Positions 44,331-56,862 of a stretch of 64,000 bases of DNA are shown in pieces. Origin of the DNA: Amoebophrya sp. A120 (lineage: Eukaryota; Sar; Dinophyceae; Syndiniales; Amoebophryaceae). The notes beneath the pieces were generated by a model. It did not search any database. It had not been told where the DNA came from and saw nothing but the letters and a program-made list of their open reading frames with translations. The stretch covers positions 6,889,794 to 6,953,793 of the forward strand of contig CAJINV010000001.1 of the NCBI GenBank assembly GCA_905178155.1, in the 5' to 3' direction. The translations under genes and the position numbers were made by a program. The first letter of the stretch is position 1. Every line of letters starts with the position of its first letter.

Positions 44331-47300
44331 CTACGCCACCAAGCCATCTGCACCCCCAGAAACAAGATCGTTTCGTGCCGTAATTGGCGTTTTTACGGCT
44401 TCCGAAATTCGCGCCAGCCGCTCCTCGATTCGAGACACGTACTCGTCCACCCTCCGCAAGTCGTTTGTGCCCAGGTCCGCCAGCTTGCTGTTTGGCGAGG
44501 AGGAGGACGGCACCCGCGGCGTCTCGTAGTCAGGAACTGGCGAGAAGGGGACGGAAGCTGTGTCGTACCGGTTTTGGTCTTCCTCTAGCTGTTCAAGTTC
44601 GTCCATGTAGTCGCGGTGGCTCAACTGCGCGTGCAGCGGACGATTACCACTAGTACGCATGTTGATTTTCGGTGAATCTGGGAGGTCAAACTGCAACCTT
44701 TTCGCATTACTATTCGCGAGCGGAGGTGGTATCAGTCCGAGTTCTTGTTGGCTTTGGTGCAAACTTCTCAAGTCGTAGTCGGATAGATTTTGCATGTCGC
44801 TGAGAGAAGAGTGGACCCGGGGAGGTGGCGGTGGGGCGTAATTTGACTTTGCACTGTAGTTCCGCGGTGCTTGCAGCTTTGACGGGGGAAACGCAGCTCC
44901 TGTAGGTGCTGCATTCTGGCGGTTTGCGTTGTTTCGCTCCTGCCAACCAGGCGGCGGTTGCATTTTCGACGGGGACAAAAAACTTACTGCCGCACTGTTA
45001 TTATTCCTAGTGTTCATGATGCCCTGCTGCCGGAGTAGCCGCGCAGCTAACGTGGTCGACTGCTCGCCGGTGTTGATTGCGGTGAGCGGATTCATTTTTG
45101 TGTTGTTTTTCGGAAGAGAGTCGTACACGCTGTTGTTGTACCCCTGGCCGACATACGACGCTAAAATGCTCGAGCTCCCGACCACTTGGCGCTGTGGCGG
45201 GTACATCGACTTCGCGTTGCTTATGGGCAACATCGTAACGTCTCCTCGATCGGCTCTGCTTGTCCCCCGCGCTCGTGGGTTGATGCGTATCGGAGAGTCC
45301 TCCGACGGAACAATCTCCGTTGGGTTTTTCAGCTGCGCGAGGGTTTGCGGGGAGTTGTTTGGAGGTATCCGCCTTCTCTCGAGAATCTCCGCAACCAGAT
45401 GGGAAACCGGCTTGGTTGAAAGCGATTTGGAATCCGGGGACGCAACGAGCTCCTGGTTTATTTCCTCTTTCGGAAGCGGCAGCTGCATGCGCAAAACGTC
45501 GTTGCTGACACAAGATCCGTTGACTTTCACTTCTGCTTCCACAAGATCTGACATCCTGGTCGTCGACCGCAGCGGCAAATCCTCTAGCGCACTGTCGTCC
45601 ACCAGAACGCGATCTTTTTCCAGCGTGTCCTCCTTCTTTACCTCGCTCGACTGTCGCGGGGCGGAAAGCGTGTCGCCAGGATTTAGTTGCAACCCGTGGA
45701 AGAAACTGCTTCTCTGGCTGCTCACACTCCCTTCCGGGATGTTGATTGGGGCACCGCGACGTCTAGAGCCGGTGTCCTCGTTCGCATGATTTACTCGCTC
45801 GACGTTGACACCATTTATTTTCCCGTCCAGTTGTGTCGGCGATGGCTCTACCAAAGGAGGGCCGATGTTTTTGTTGAAAGTAGGGAAATTTTGATTTTCC
45901 TCCAAAAACGCCGGCGTTTCGTCGTCAATCAGCGGCGCGGGAGGCAGTACAGGAGGTCCATGCATGTCCACGACTTCTGGCGACGCCAATGGTAGGTCTA
46001 CTTCTCCCAATATCCTCGTGGAGTTTAGGTTCTTCTCACTTTCCTCCGGGACCGCGGTGCCATTTGCCTCGGTGTCAGTGTTGGCAACGACCCCAACTTC
46101 GGGCGTCTTCAAGCCATCTTCTGGGGGTTGAACCTTCATACTTTCTTGCACTTTCCTGTGCTTCTCGACCACCGCGCTACCGCCCGACAACTTTCTTCCG
46201 CGGTGCGAGGAGTAGCTCGGCCGCTTTTTCTTTCCCTCCGGCGTCTCTGCGTTCGAGCTCTTCCGTCCTGGCATCTTCTTGCGCAAACTCGGCACCGGAG
46301 GCCGCGACGCCGCAGAGGGCGTTTTCTCCTCGCTGGGTCCACCCGCTCGCAGCTCCCTGTTCGCAGCTGGTGCGCCCCCATTCGCGACACCAACCGCCGC
46401 TCGACTCGCCGCCCGCGCCCTGCTCGCGTAAGAATTGCTTTCCTTGCTTTGCGTGCGCGAGGACTGCCGCGAGGAGTTCGACGTCGCGCTTTGCGGTTTC
46501 GAGCCGCGACTTCTTCCGGGACGCGAGTAGGCATCGCCGCTTCTCTTCGGGATCGGTGCCGCTTTCGGTGGACAGCTGCCCGAAGATGCCGCAGCTACTT
46601 CATCTGGCAGTGGCGGGGGCCCCGGCACTGGCCGCTGCTGTAGTGCGTCGTTCACCGGAGCACCACCTTCGTTTTCCTTGCCTCTCGCACTGACCCCAGA
46701 TACTAACCTGCTCGAGGTCGCCCCCGAAGAACTATTGGAACTCGCGTTCCTCGCTCTCCTTTCCGTTTCAATCCGCTCGTGTTCCGCGCGGATTCGCCGG
46801 ACAACCTCCTCGTAGGGCTCTTCGTTAACTACTGCGTCTACTTTCTTCGCCGGGCTACCTGCAAACCCTCCGCCGAGATGAAACTGCTCTTCCGTGACCG
46901 AATGCACCGACTTCACCAGATTGGTACCCTTCGAACTCGTGCCGCTGCTGGTGATCAAGGGCGGGAAAACGCTGTCGGAGACGACTGGAGTGGCGTGAGG
47001 AGGATCTCGCGGCTCACGACTGTGCACGCCGACGAACATGTGGTTGACCACGGAGGGATTGTTGTTTAGATTATTCATGGCAGCCCCCCTGGCGCTGTTA
47101 ATCACACTCCCGGGTTGCGAGCTTGCGGAGTGGCTCAGCATAGTGCCCCGCGGTGGAAGTGCACCCGGAGCAGCAGCCACAGGCAACGGCCCGACTGGCA
47201 CCTCCGCGACCACCTGCTCTTCCAGATTGCGCGCGGCGTTGGACAGCATCTCACTCATCATATAGAACATGTTCGCCTGCAGCATATTCACGACTCTTCG

Positions 47301-48776
47301 TTGCTCCCCCACAGGCGCAATTGCGCCGTCGGTCCCGGTTCCTGTCAGGTGGGACAAGTAGCTACTGCGGCTGTTCGACGCGGATTGCAGCTGGTGCTGG
47401 TTAGTGTGCACCGCATGCTGGGAATTGGACGAGGAGCTACTATTCCTGGTGGGAGACACCACGTTCTTCCTTGGGCGATTTTCGATGTGCAGTGCCCGCG
47501 TCGCGTAGCTCAAGCTGTGGATGGACTCCTCCGCGAAGACGGGGGAGATGCAGGTGATGAACAAACAGTAGCTGTTCCCGCCGAAAGCGTCGGACAGCAG
47601 CTCGGTCAATTTGCTGTTCCGGTACGGAATGTGACCAGACCGCGTTTCCTTTCCCGAAAGCGCGAGGATGACCTGTTTTGATTCGGCATCGACGATCATG
47701 AAGAAGAAAATCTGAGTGATACAGTACTTCACACACTTTTTCAGCTCAAACTGCATGCTTTCATCACAGGCCCATAGCTAGGGAAAGGAATAGGGTATAA
47801 AATCTTCGCGCTTCGTCTCCAAAAGAAGTACCTGTGCCAGCGTAAACAGCGATTTGTTGATCGACTGCGCCTCCTGCAGTTGTCCTCCTTGCGCCTTTGA
47901 CGTTTTCACGCGCTCCGACCCAGCGAGGTCCACGAACTGAAATTTCGCTAACTTCCCGCTCGCGCTTTCCACGTACAAAGTGAAAATGGAATGCGATCGA
48001 GAGCTCCGTTCGTTCAGTTCCGTCTTACTCGTTCGCCGGTACTTCGCACCCTCCTGCAAGACGCAAATCGCGTCTTCCACCGTGTCACACTCCACACAGG
48101 TGAGGTCTGACACAAACGGAACTTGTTCGTTGCTGTAGCGGATTTGCAAGGAGGTCTTTTGAACCGGCTCTAGCAAATCCGTAATCACCTCGTTCACCTG
48201 ACCGCTGGTGTTCGCGATTTCGAGGAAGGACGCACGAATTTTCACTGGAACAGAGTTCGTATTCTCCGCATTCAGCAACCTTTTTTCGTACAGCGTTTGA
48301 ATACACCGGGGTAAGAGGCCGTCCAGCTGGTGCGTCTTTTCGCCAAGGAGGGTGTGCGTCTTCCCGGACCCCGTCTGCCCGTAGGCGATCAAAGTAGCGT
48401 GGTAGCCTCGAAGAACAACGTCGACGAGGGAACTGCAATGGGGTATCAATTGTTTGAATTCGAGATCTACTGTTGTGCGGCAGCAATTATTGAACTCTTC
48501 ACTGAATAAAGCCAAAGCGTTTCGAGAAGATAAATCACGAACTACTAGTGCCATCAATCAAGTATACTCGATCTCCATCCTCTTCGCAGTGTCGGCCTGG
48601 TCTGCTTCTGGGCCGATGATTTGCGGGAGACCCACGAATTCCCGACCGTCTCCCGTCATGGGGTCCTCGACGAGCACCGTGTTTTTCTGTATGTGCACGC
48701 ATTCCGTTCGATCCTGCTCCCGCAGCAGCCGCGGGCGGACGCGAACCGCGCAACGAAACGTGTTCTGGTTCATCAT
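44331..48776 (-). CDS. Kinesin, N-terminal motor
   Basis: Three exons: 48776-48568, 48501-47832, 47672-44331, in phase; about 1406 residues. Introns are 66 and 159 bp (GTATAC...TCAG; GTACTT...ACAG). The motor domain is N-terminal: FRCAVRVRPRLLREQ, P-loop AYGQTGSGKT (about 111-118), switch I NERSSRSHS (about 233), switch II DLAGSE (about 263), HIPYRNSKLTELLSDAFGG and SLSYATRALHIENRP. The microtubule-dependent ATPase should be active as all nucleotide motifs are present. The motor lacks the usual start of the second strand (FDRVF) exactly at intron 1, replaced by a short IDEEFNN. The tail, over 1000 residues, is mostly disordered (S, R, P, N-rich), with a short C-terminal helix VDEYVSRIEERLARISEAV. 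Subfamily not assigned. Confidence 0.9.
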
Positions 48777-49597
48777 CCTTTCTTTTCGTGTAGGTGTATC
48801 AACTTGTAAAAAAACCGCGCACAAAGAACTGGGTTGTTGCACGGACCGATTTGTTGCCTCTACTTTGCTCCTCAAACAGCTTCGCTCCTTGTTCAACTAA
48901 GCGACAAGAAAAAGAGACGCACACCTCTCTGCAGCGGTCTGTGTCTGTCTCTCCTGCGCAGCTTGCACTCAAACGATGAAACCCGAAAATGAAGAGGAAC
49001 GACTCAGACACGACAAGGGTACTCACGCATTTTTGATGGTGTCTCGCCTCGAGCAGGACACTCCAACGATTTCCTTGGAAGGAGACGTACGAAGAAAAAA
49101 ATTCTATTTCATCGACCAATTGCGACGCGGCGGACTTACGCTGCCTGTAGAACGATCTTCATGATCATTGAAATCACTGAATAAACTGGAATCTGTTTTC
49201 TGCAATGTTAGTGTCACAGCTTTTTCATACTCTTTTCGCATTATTCTCACAGTTCTCAACACATCGGCAAAAGCATTTCCGATCGCACGATTTGCGAGTA
49301 GCCACTCACATTTTCATTTCCAACATGCAGGGTACATTTATTGAATACCTACCATGGAACTAGCAAAACTGGACTCTGCGTTTGTAGTCAGTAGATTTAG
49401 CGGCATACTTAAATAATCGTCAGACTCAGAAGGAAGTAATCCAAGCGAACCACCTCCGAGTCTCACCTCCTCTTCACTAGATTTGTTCGCTTGGAAATTT
49501 TTTTTCCGTAAATGCAAAAGGTCTCTTCATCACGTCGAGGCCCCAAAACTGATTCATATCGTATTGACATGGCCTAAACATTCTTTTCGCAATAATT
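48777..49597. other. Intergenic, no feature recognised
   Basis: Upstream of the kinesin and downstream of the large unknown gene. The kinesin frame stays open upstream to 48896, but 48776 is the first ATG pair next to the conserved motor start. Confidence 0.45.
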
Positions 49598-52500
49598 CTA
49601 CTCGTCAGCACCCCAGAACGCCTCACTTCCCAAAGGAGGTCCAACCCCTGGTCGCGCGCTGAAGGACTGCAGAAGCGTGCCATTCATGCCGTAACTTGGC
49701 GTCCTTGGCGAATTCAACTGAGATTGAGTCTCCTCTTTAATCGGCGAGTGCAGCATTTTCGCTTCACGAGCCTGCATTTCGTTCGTGTTTTCGGTTTTCT
49801 CGTTGCGTATAAAAAAATCATGAAATGAAAATCTATTTCGTTTGAATTTAGTTGTTAAATCAAATCGAGCAATCTAAACACAAGAATAGTTTACCTCGAG
49901 ATCCCGCGCTGAGCTTCCTCGCGGCGTTGCCGGTGGACTTGCTGCATCGCCGAGTTCCAGCATCCAGGTCCTGGGCATGCTATCAGGCAGGAGAGGCGAC
50001 GGCGCGGACGACGAGCACGCAGCAGGCGACCACACACTGGTAGGTGTTCTAGTTGATACCGTCGACGCCGGGCTGCGCAGTCTCTTCTGGGTTTCCCTGA
50101 AAGAACTGCTGCTTTGCTCCCCCTCCTCGGTCGTCGTCCTGTTCAAACCGTACATGCCACCCAATAGCGCTGAAAAATTTCCGAATTCTCCAGAAGAGGA
50201 ATGCGGCAACCCGGGACTGCTTATCTGTGGCGGCCTCTTGGAGGTACCACTTTCACCGCGTAGAGAAGGCTTCTCGCCTGCAGTTTCTGTTGTACCTGGC
50301 TCATTTGTGGTCCCTGCGACCAAAGCAGCGCCGCGCCGCGCTGCCTCTTCGAGTTCCTTGCGCTTTTGCGGTGGCAAGTATCTTCCTTTCGATGGAGACT
50401 GGAGCTGTGGTGCCGTCGGGGTTGCTTTCCCTTCTATCTGGTCCAGTCGCTGGTGCTGAACAACTCGCCACGGCATGAGGCCAAAGTCAGTGCCGTCGTC
50501 GACGGAATCCGCCGCGGTCGGTCCGGTCTCTACGGCGCCGGGGGAATAAGATCCCGCAACAGCCACGGAAAGAGGATTCTCTTCAGCGCTTTCGCTGTCC
50601 TGTTTGCTCCGCTCTGCCGTCATGTTCTCGTGCGCTTCGAGCAAGACGGGTGAGACACCCGAAAAAGCCGCGCTTGGGGCGGTGAGAAACCCACTTGTTG
50701 TTCCCTTTCGTTTCAGCTTTCTTCCCGCTCCTCGTGAGATTCCAGGTTTCGCCAGCGGCCTCCCAAACAGCAGGACACGATCTGGGTGGTCAAGCGCTAG
50801 CTTTGTCGTGGCGTCAACGTGCATCTGGAGCCACTCCGATTCGAAGTCCTCCTTTTCTGTTCGTGTAACTTGCGTTTCAAAAAACTGATGCGGCTCCAAA
50901 GGTTGGCAGAGACTGCAGGACGAGCTAGTCTTCTGTACTATTCGCTCTGCTGCTCCTGGTAAAACGCTTTTGGGAGAAACATCCCGGACGGTGAGGATAT
51001 CTGACCCCTCGAAGCTAGACTGCCGACTGAAAGCGAAACTACCGGCTGTCGGGGCGGACGGCAGCGCTGTAGAAGACTCCACTTCCAACCGGCCCGTGGA
51101 GCTACCAGCGGAACTGAAAGAACGTCCGCTTCCGCGGCGCCGTGGTACCACCACACCAGCGGAACAGTCCTCATTCAAATTTTCCTGTTCCTTCTTTACA
51201 GGCGAAAAAGCAACGACATCCCGTTTCAAAAAGACGGGAAGCGTGATTCCACCAGAGCTGGCTGCTTTGTTGTGCTCCTTCAGCAGTGGACTTCGTAACT
51301 GCAGCAGTGCTTGTTCCGCCGGAATTTCTGGCTTCATGTCCATGAAACGCTCCTCGCTACTGTCCGCACGACAGGCGTGTCGTCCTGCGGCAGATGGCTC
51401 AGGTGCGGGACAAAAGCTGACTTGAAAGTCTGAATTTTTCCGCGATCTCGACGGCTCCGACGCTCCTTCCGTGCACGACGCAGCCTGCTCGAGACCATCC
51501 TGCTCTTCGGGAAAGAACCAGGTTTCGCTCACGTTCCGCGACGGATAGCCCGCGCTTGTTGTTCCGGCAGCGCACGATGGGCAGTTCCGCGGCGCATGGT
51601 CCCGTTGCTTCTCCCGCATCACGTAGCGCTGAAACGAATTTCGCAAATTCGGAACGTGCTCGTTGGACAAGAATGGAACTGACCGCCAGTCGATACCCAA
51701 AATCACTTTCCCAACTCGTATGTTGCCGTCGCGATCGCTATCGCTGCTGTCCCCCGTGGGGGGCGGCCGCTCGACCAAACCAATGTAGGGAAAGTATTTT
51801 GCGTATTTTGTGAAATCGATTGAGCCAGCACGACTTGGTGTCGTACGGAGGTCACTGACAGATTGATCTGCACCTACTTCTGCAGCTTCCGCACTGCTTC
51901 TCGCAAATTCCTCGAAGGTCGGCAAGCTCTGCTGCGCACGCTGGGCATTCAACTCGTCAAAGATGGTTTTGATGTCTCTTTCCTGAATTGCTTTTTCCAG
52001 CCTTTTCACCAAAAGCGCTCCGGAAGCAACCGACGCCGCCACCAAAGCTACTTCGTCCCAAATGAGCTGAAGTCCGCTAATCAGAAACCTGGGGAAGAAC
52101 AAGCCGTGGTGTTTCACGTGCCTGGCTGGACTGGTTTTCAGGACCGAAACCGCTCGGTTGAAAAGATCCTCCTGTTTGGGGTTCGCCTGCTTGGTGCGCC
52201 GCAGAAACTCGTAAAACTTGCCGTACACGTGGGGTAGCACCGATGTGACCCACTTGCGGTTTTTGTGGAGGTGGGACAAAGGCTTCTTGTCGTACAAAAT
52301 ACCTCCGATCACGTCGCCCGTGGCTGCGTCGTGCACAATCAACTCCGGGCTCTTCGTGTTCTCCCACTCATCGCGTTTTCCCAGCGTCCGCCCGGTTTCC
52401 GCGATCTCCCTCTTCAAACTCTTTTCCATCGGCTGTCCCGAAGACCGCTTGTGCTTCTGTGAGGACCAATTGCTGTGAAAACCACTTCCGCTCGTCCCTT

Positions 52501-53017
52501 TGGGGGAAGACGGTCCGTCGCCGGCAAGCTCTTCAAATTCCGCGTTCGTTCTTGCTGCCGCCGCTGTTTGGGAGTTCTCACCATGGCCCTCCTCCTCGTC
52601 GGTGCTCTCTCGTGGAGAGAGCGGCAAAGCCCAGCGACGGTGCAGCGCATGGTCGGGATCTTCCTCGTCGTGGACGAAAAACTCTTCCGACGACACGTTT
52701 TCCGCCAATTTCACCCAAAGCCACTCCCACTGCGCACTCTTCGAACCCAAGTCCGACAGTGTCTTCGTGACCCAGGGCGGGGAATCATCGGTAGACACCG
52801 AAGGTCGAATAGGACGGGGCGTCTTTGGTTGAACTCCTATCGTCTTTTCAGGGGACTGGGCGCCGGGTCGTAGCTGTGGATCTTGTATCTTCAAAGAAAC
52901 AGGCTTTTCTGCCTGCGCGCGCCGCCGCGCGATCGTGCCGGACGACAGCAGCGCCAGGTTGTAAAAGAGAAAATTGTAGAGACGTGACATTTTCGTCCAT
53001 GTTCTTGATTTCATCAT
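49598..53017 (-). CDS. Large protein of unknown function with hydrophobic segments
   Basis: Two exons, 53017-49895 and 49771-49598, joined in phase 0 by a 123-bp intron (GTAAAC...TGCAG); about 1098 residues. ATG at 53017. A weak hydrophobic stretch lies near the start (LYNFLFYNLALLSSG). A conserved-looking globular block spans about 230-460: VIGGILYDKKPLSHLHKNRK, FFPRFLISGLQLIWDEVALV, ASVASGALLVKRLEKAIQER and KYAKYFPYIGLVERPP. The remaining 600 residues are disordered, rich in S, P, E. The second exon encodes the C-terminal 57 residues ending AFWGADE. I do not recognise the family. Confidence 0.75.
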
Positions 53018-53945
53018 GCCCGGGTCGCCATAAACTGTTCTGACAAGGCAAGTAGCTGTTGGCTTTCGTCAAAGCAGAAATACGCCGGTGGGCCCCGCAT
53101 CATGATCATGTTATCTTTGATCTTTAATAATGCAATTGTCAAAAAGAGTCAACCTCCTTATTTTGCTTCACTTTTCCAAACCAGATAAGTATGGTGCCTC
53201 GAACGTATCTATCCCGAGAACTACTTTTTAACGTCTATCTAACCAAAACTACTTTTCACGATGAGACTTCATCATCCTATACACATTTGTCATGCTTTTC
53301 TCGCAGTTTTCAATCGATGACATCTGCTGCAAAAAGAATATTGATATCGGGATTGTAACTTTCAGTGCATTTAATTCTTAGTTTGCAAAATCAAAATCTG
53401 GAAACTACACACAAAAAATTTCTAGCTAATGCTAATGTCGTCCGCACGCTGAAATTGTCCGTGAATTCGCGGTGCGCGAGCGCAGCGGTGCGGTTTGTAT
53501 CAAAAAGGAAGGCGATGATCCCAAAAACAAACTTTTCAAAGCACATATGAAAGAAACTTTGATCCAATGTTGTAGACTTGCTTCTTATGAACATCAGTTT
53601 GCATCTTTGTTGAGCCATGAAGTACACCACGGCTGGTCCTGGTCGTCGAGCCAGAAACCTTAAAAATAGGTAGTGAGTTTCGACTTGTTCTTCTCTTCAC
53701 ATTTGGCCAAAGTCGTCATTTTGGATGCGATTTGCAAGAGCAGCTCCCTGTAGTACACAGTAGCACAAAAAACTTGTACCGCTGAGCTGCATCACAAATC
53801 TCAAAACTCCATAGTTCTAGTTGAATCATAACTTTATAAATTTGTTGCGGCTCCTTTCATCAGATCGACAAGGCTCTTCACTGCAGAGCGCGATCGCGCG
53901 GGCACAAAATAAGTAAGTAGACGTAGCTCGCTCACACACCGTAGC
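53018..53945. other. Intergenic, no feature recognised
   Basis: AT-rich spacer with short frames only. Confidence 0.5.
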
Positions 53946-54614
53946 TTACGTCGGCGGTGGAAACCGTCCCCCGCCCGCGGTAAAGTAGAAACTCCAGATT
54001 CCGCCGTCGAGCACGGTGCAGTGTGCGGCGAACATGATACTCCCTACCAGACCGAGGTTCCGCACCAGATCACTGGCCTTCGGGTTTGGGTGCGGGATCT
54101 TGAACAGACACACGGCCACGAAGATACTGGCGAGTGCGGATACCTTCAGCTGCCAGAAAATCACCCACCAGAGTGCGGAGGTTGGGTTCCCGATGTACAC
54201 CGCACACAACGGCATCCACATGTGCTCGGTGATCATGAACACCAGCATGGACCCGCAGAGGCGGTAGTAGAGGTCCCGCGGCATGGTTCGGTGTACCCGG
54301 AAGACGTAGTTGATGTTGAGCAAGTACCCGACCGTTGCGACCACGAAGCCGCAGTAGTAGACAGCCAGCAAGCCTTTGTTATCGTCGTCGTAGATGGCTC
54401 CCCAAAGATTGAACGCGCCCGTTTGCTTCGGATTCACGATGTTCCCGAGCGGGTAGGTTTTGTTGAGGTACACACCGACTGTGACGTAATTGACCAAAAT
54501 CAAGGCGCCGAGAATAACGTAGGAGACTAGGAAAGGCAAAGAACTGTTTTCCTCCTTGATGTCCTCATCGGAACGCGGGCCCGCGTTCTGCGAAAGGAGG
54601 GGCTCGTTCGACAT
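53946..54614 (-). CDS. Multi-pass membrane protein, unknown
   Basis: A single exon of 222 residues from ATG at 54614. Six or so hydrophobic segments: LVSYVILGALILVNYVTVGV, LLAVYYCGFVVATVGYLL, LCGSMLVFMITEHMWMPLC, ALWWVIFWQLKVSALASIFV, LVGSIMFAAHCTVLDG and a short end. A D/E-rich cytosolic N-terminus precedes them. The tryptophan- and histidine-rich helices (EHMWMPLCAVYIGNPTSALW) vaguely recall TspO-like or seven-helix proteins, but no diagnostic motif is present. The C-terminus is polar (GGGRFPPPT). Confidence 0.75.
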   Translation of the reverse strand: MSNEPLLSQNAGPRSDEDIKEENSSLPFLVSYVILGALILVNYVTVGVYLNKTYPLGNIVNPKQTGAFNLWGAIYDDDNKGLLAVYYCGFVVATVGYLLNINYVFRVHRTMPRDLYYRLCGSMLVFMITEHMWMPLCAVYIGNPTSALWWVIFWQLKVSALASIFVAVCLFKIPHPNPKASDLVRNLGLVGSIMFAAHCTVLDGGIWSFYFTAGGGRFPPPT

Positions 54615-55576
54615 GATGATGATGGTATTCCTATATGTTACAAATTGTTTTGTTTGACACTGGTAAAAGAAAGTTCCAGTTGAAACTGTTATATCTGTCT
54701 TGCGCTAGCAGAACTTCACTTCTGGAACGTGTGACCAGACAGAAATGAAACCGAAAAGTCGAGCGTTGAGTCGTTTTGCTTTCGACTTCTTCAAAAAAAA
54801 CACTACCACTTCGATCCTACAGTACTTTCTGAAAATCGGATACTTATAAACAAATCGTGTGCGACAAAGAACTACACGTGCTAGAACTCTACCTTTAAGA
54901 ATAAACGTATGTCAGGGGGACACGAAAATTCCAGTCGATAATGCGCGAGGATCCCCTGCGATTTTCATTTTTAGAGCATTCTCATAATATGCCCTTCTTC
55001 ACTGAAGTTCCATGTGCACACGTTTTTTTAAATTCGAAAAAAGGACTCTCGGGGACGAGGCGACGTCTTACTCAATCGAATCTCGTTTTTGGTGCGTACC
55101 GATCCATCTTTTTACGTCGAGGTTGTACAGGTTGTAGACAGTAGTGCTAGAAAACCGACAAGAAAAATGCCTTGCTCAGGCAGCGACTGCTAGTGCACTC
55201 TTGTTGCGTGAACTATGGAATCTTCACGAGCTCGATTGACCTTTACGGATATTCCTCTTTGCGCTTTGGTTCTTACCAGGTTATGTACATCAAAGAACTT
55301 GTGAAGCATACAAACGCGCGACATAGTTACTTTGCTGTTGTTTGCTCCTCCATGGTACGTTTTTTCCTGCATTGAAAGGAATGCTTTGGTTTGTTTTTTT
55401 TTTCGACGCACTAGAAAAAGTAGATTCTTGTGCGGGAAAAGAAAAAAGTAGACAGACGATCTCACCTCGATAACGCCAAGAAATCCCTTCCGCGAGGAAA
55501 GGGAAATTACTCACTGAGGAAGTCCGCAAGCAGCGTCGAATGGAGGATGGAGGTGCGCGTCCGTCTCCCGTGCTGC
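54615..55576. other. Intergenic, no feature recognised
   Basis: No gene seen. Several T-rich runs. Confidence 0.5.
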
Positions 55577-56374
55577 TTACTCCTCTTCCAACCCGACGAG
55601 CTGTGGAAAAATCCAGTCTACATCTTCGTTGTGGGCCCAATAATTTGGTAGAAGAATGGACAGCGGTACGTCAAACAGCATGCCAGCCATGACGCCCCAT
55701 GCTACACCGCCGAACGGGATAAACACACCCTGGAAGCCAAGGATGTTGGCCATGGCGTCTGGGCGGGCGAGGAATTGCCTGCAAGATTTGAAAACAATGT
55801 GAATGTCTGCTTTTTCCGTAGAGCAGAGGTCTTCATTTTGCATGAACACGGCGGTGCGTGGGACATTCACCAAGCAGAAAAAATTATACTTACCCTAGTG
55901 CTCCGCCGTAAATAGAGAATGTGTCCACACGATTCGCCCACTTGGACGCTGCTATCGCCTTTGCGCGCTCCTGCCTAGCTGCTGCGTCTGACTTCGCGCA
56001 TATTGACAGTCCGTATGCTGGGCCCAGAAGAAGGCCGCCAACCGCCCCATAATCTCGCATGCGCGTGGTAACATCATGAAAAAATAATTCTTTGTTGAGA
56101 AGCTTCCCGCGGCGAAAACCTTTTTTCGAATATTAACCGTGTGAAAGTCAGTGACTTTCATGTGACTTTTGAAATCTTCTGGAGTGTGCTTCCTCTTGCA
56201 ATAATTTGTGACTCAACAAAAAATACTCAGGACGGCGCCAGCAAGCATTCCAGCGGAGAGTCCGATTTGCAGGCCCTTAGTCGCAGCGTGTGCGGTAATG
56301 AGCAGACCCGGCATCCGCAGATCCGGGTCATCCCCTGGCTCACTTGTCAGGTAGCCTAACCAATACCACGCCAT
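55577..56374 (-). CDS. Tandem membrane-protein family, copy A
   Basis: Three exons: 56374-56227, 56119-55894, 55779-55577; about 192 residues. Introns are 107 and 114 bp. N-terminus MAWYWLGYLTSEPGDD, then a glycine-rich helix GLQIGLSAGMLAGAVL, a middle helix YGAVGGLLLGPAYGLS, the segment KWANRVDTFSIYGGALG, and a last helical part VAWGVMAGMLFDVPLS followed by an acidic NEDVDW tail. It is homologous to the next two genes along the strand (shared W-x-NR-x-D, W-G-x(5)-FD-x-P and D-V-D patterns). Glycine-zipper helices recall Tim17/22/23 or complex I accessory subunits, but I cannot place it in a family. Confidence 0.75.
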
Positions 56375-56862
56375 TGCTTCGCGTCAGTCTATCGCGGGCT
56401 TGGAATCGGCGATAAAGAGCTCCGAAAGCCGCTACCGGTGAGGGGGAGATGTGCGGCCGGCGCGTCCGCGCATTTTCTTCTTCTAAAGATTAAGAATTTG
56501 TGAACCTGCTAACCGTTTCGAAGATCTTCAACAGTACTTGCTATGCATCGCCGCTCAATCAAGGCGTCCCGCAAGTTTCGGCCTTCAGCTGTACCGATTT
56601 CAATATCGGGTACGGGTCCTCAAAAAACGCGCTCCTCCTCTCTTTTTCCTTGGAGCACATTGAACAATGAACGTAAACTGCTTTCCCCAAGGAGCGATTT
56701 TTCGCTGTGAACTCCCATATTGTTGCGCTGTACGTACTTGAACTCAAACTCTACAAGAAAGGGGCGGGGGGAGTACAAAAGGCGGTTTGTTTTTTCTTCA
56801 CGGCGGAGCTCCACGCCATGGTTACGGAAAATTAATGCTGGTGCGCAGACAAGCAGCATAGC
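56375..56862. other. Intergenic, no feature recognised
   Basis: Spacer between family copies A and B. Confidence 0.5.
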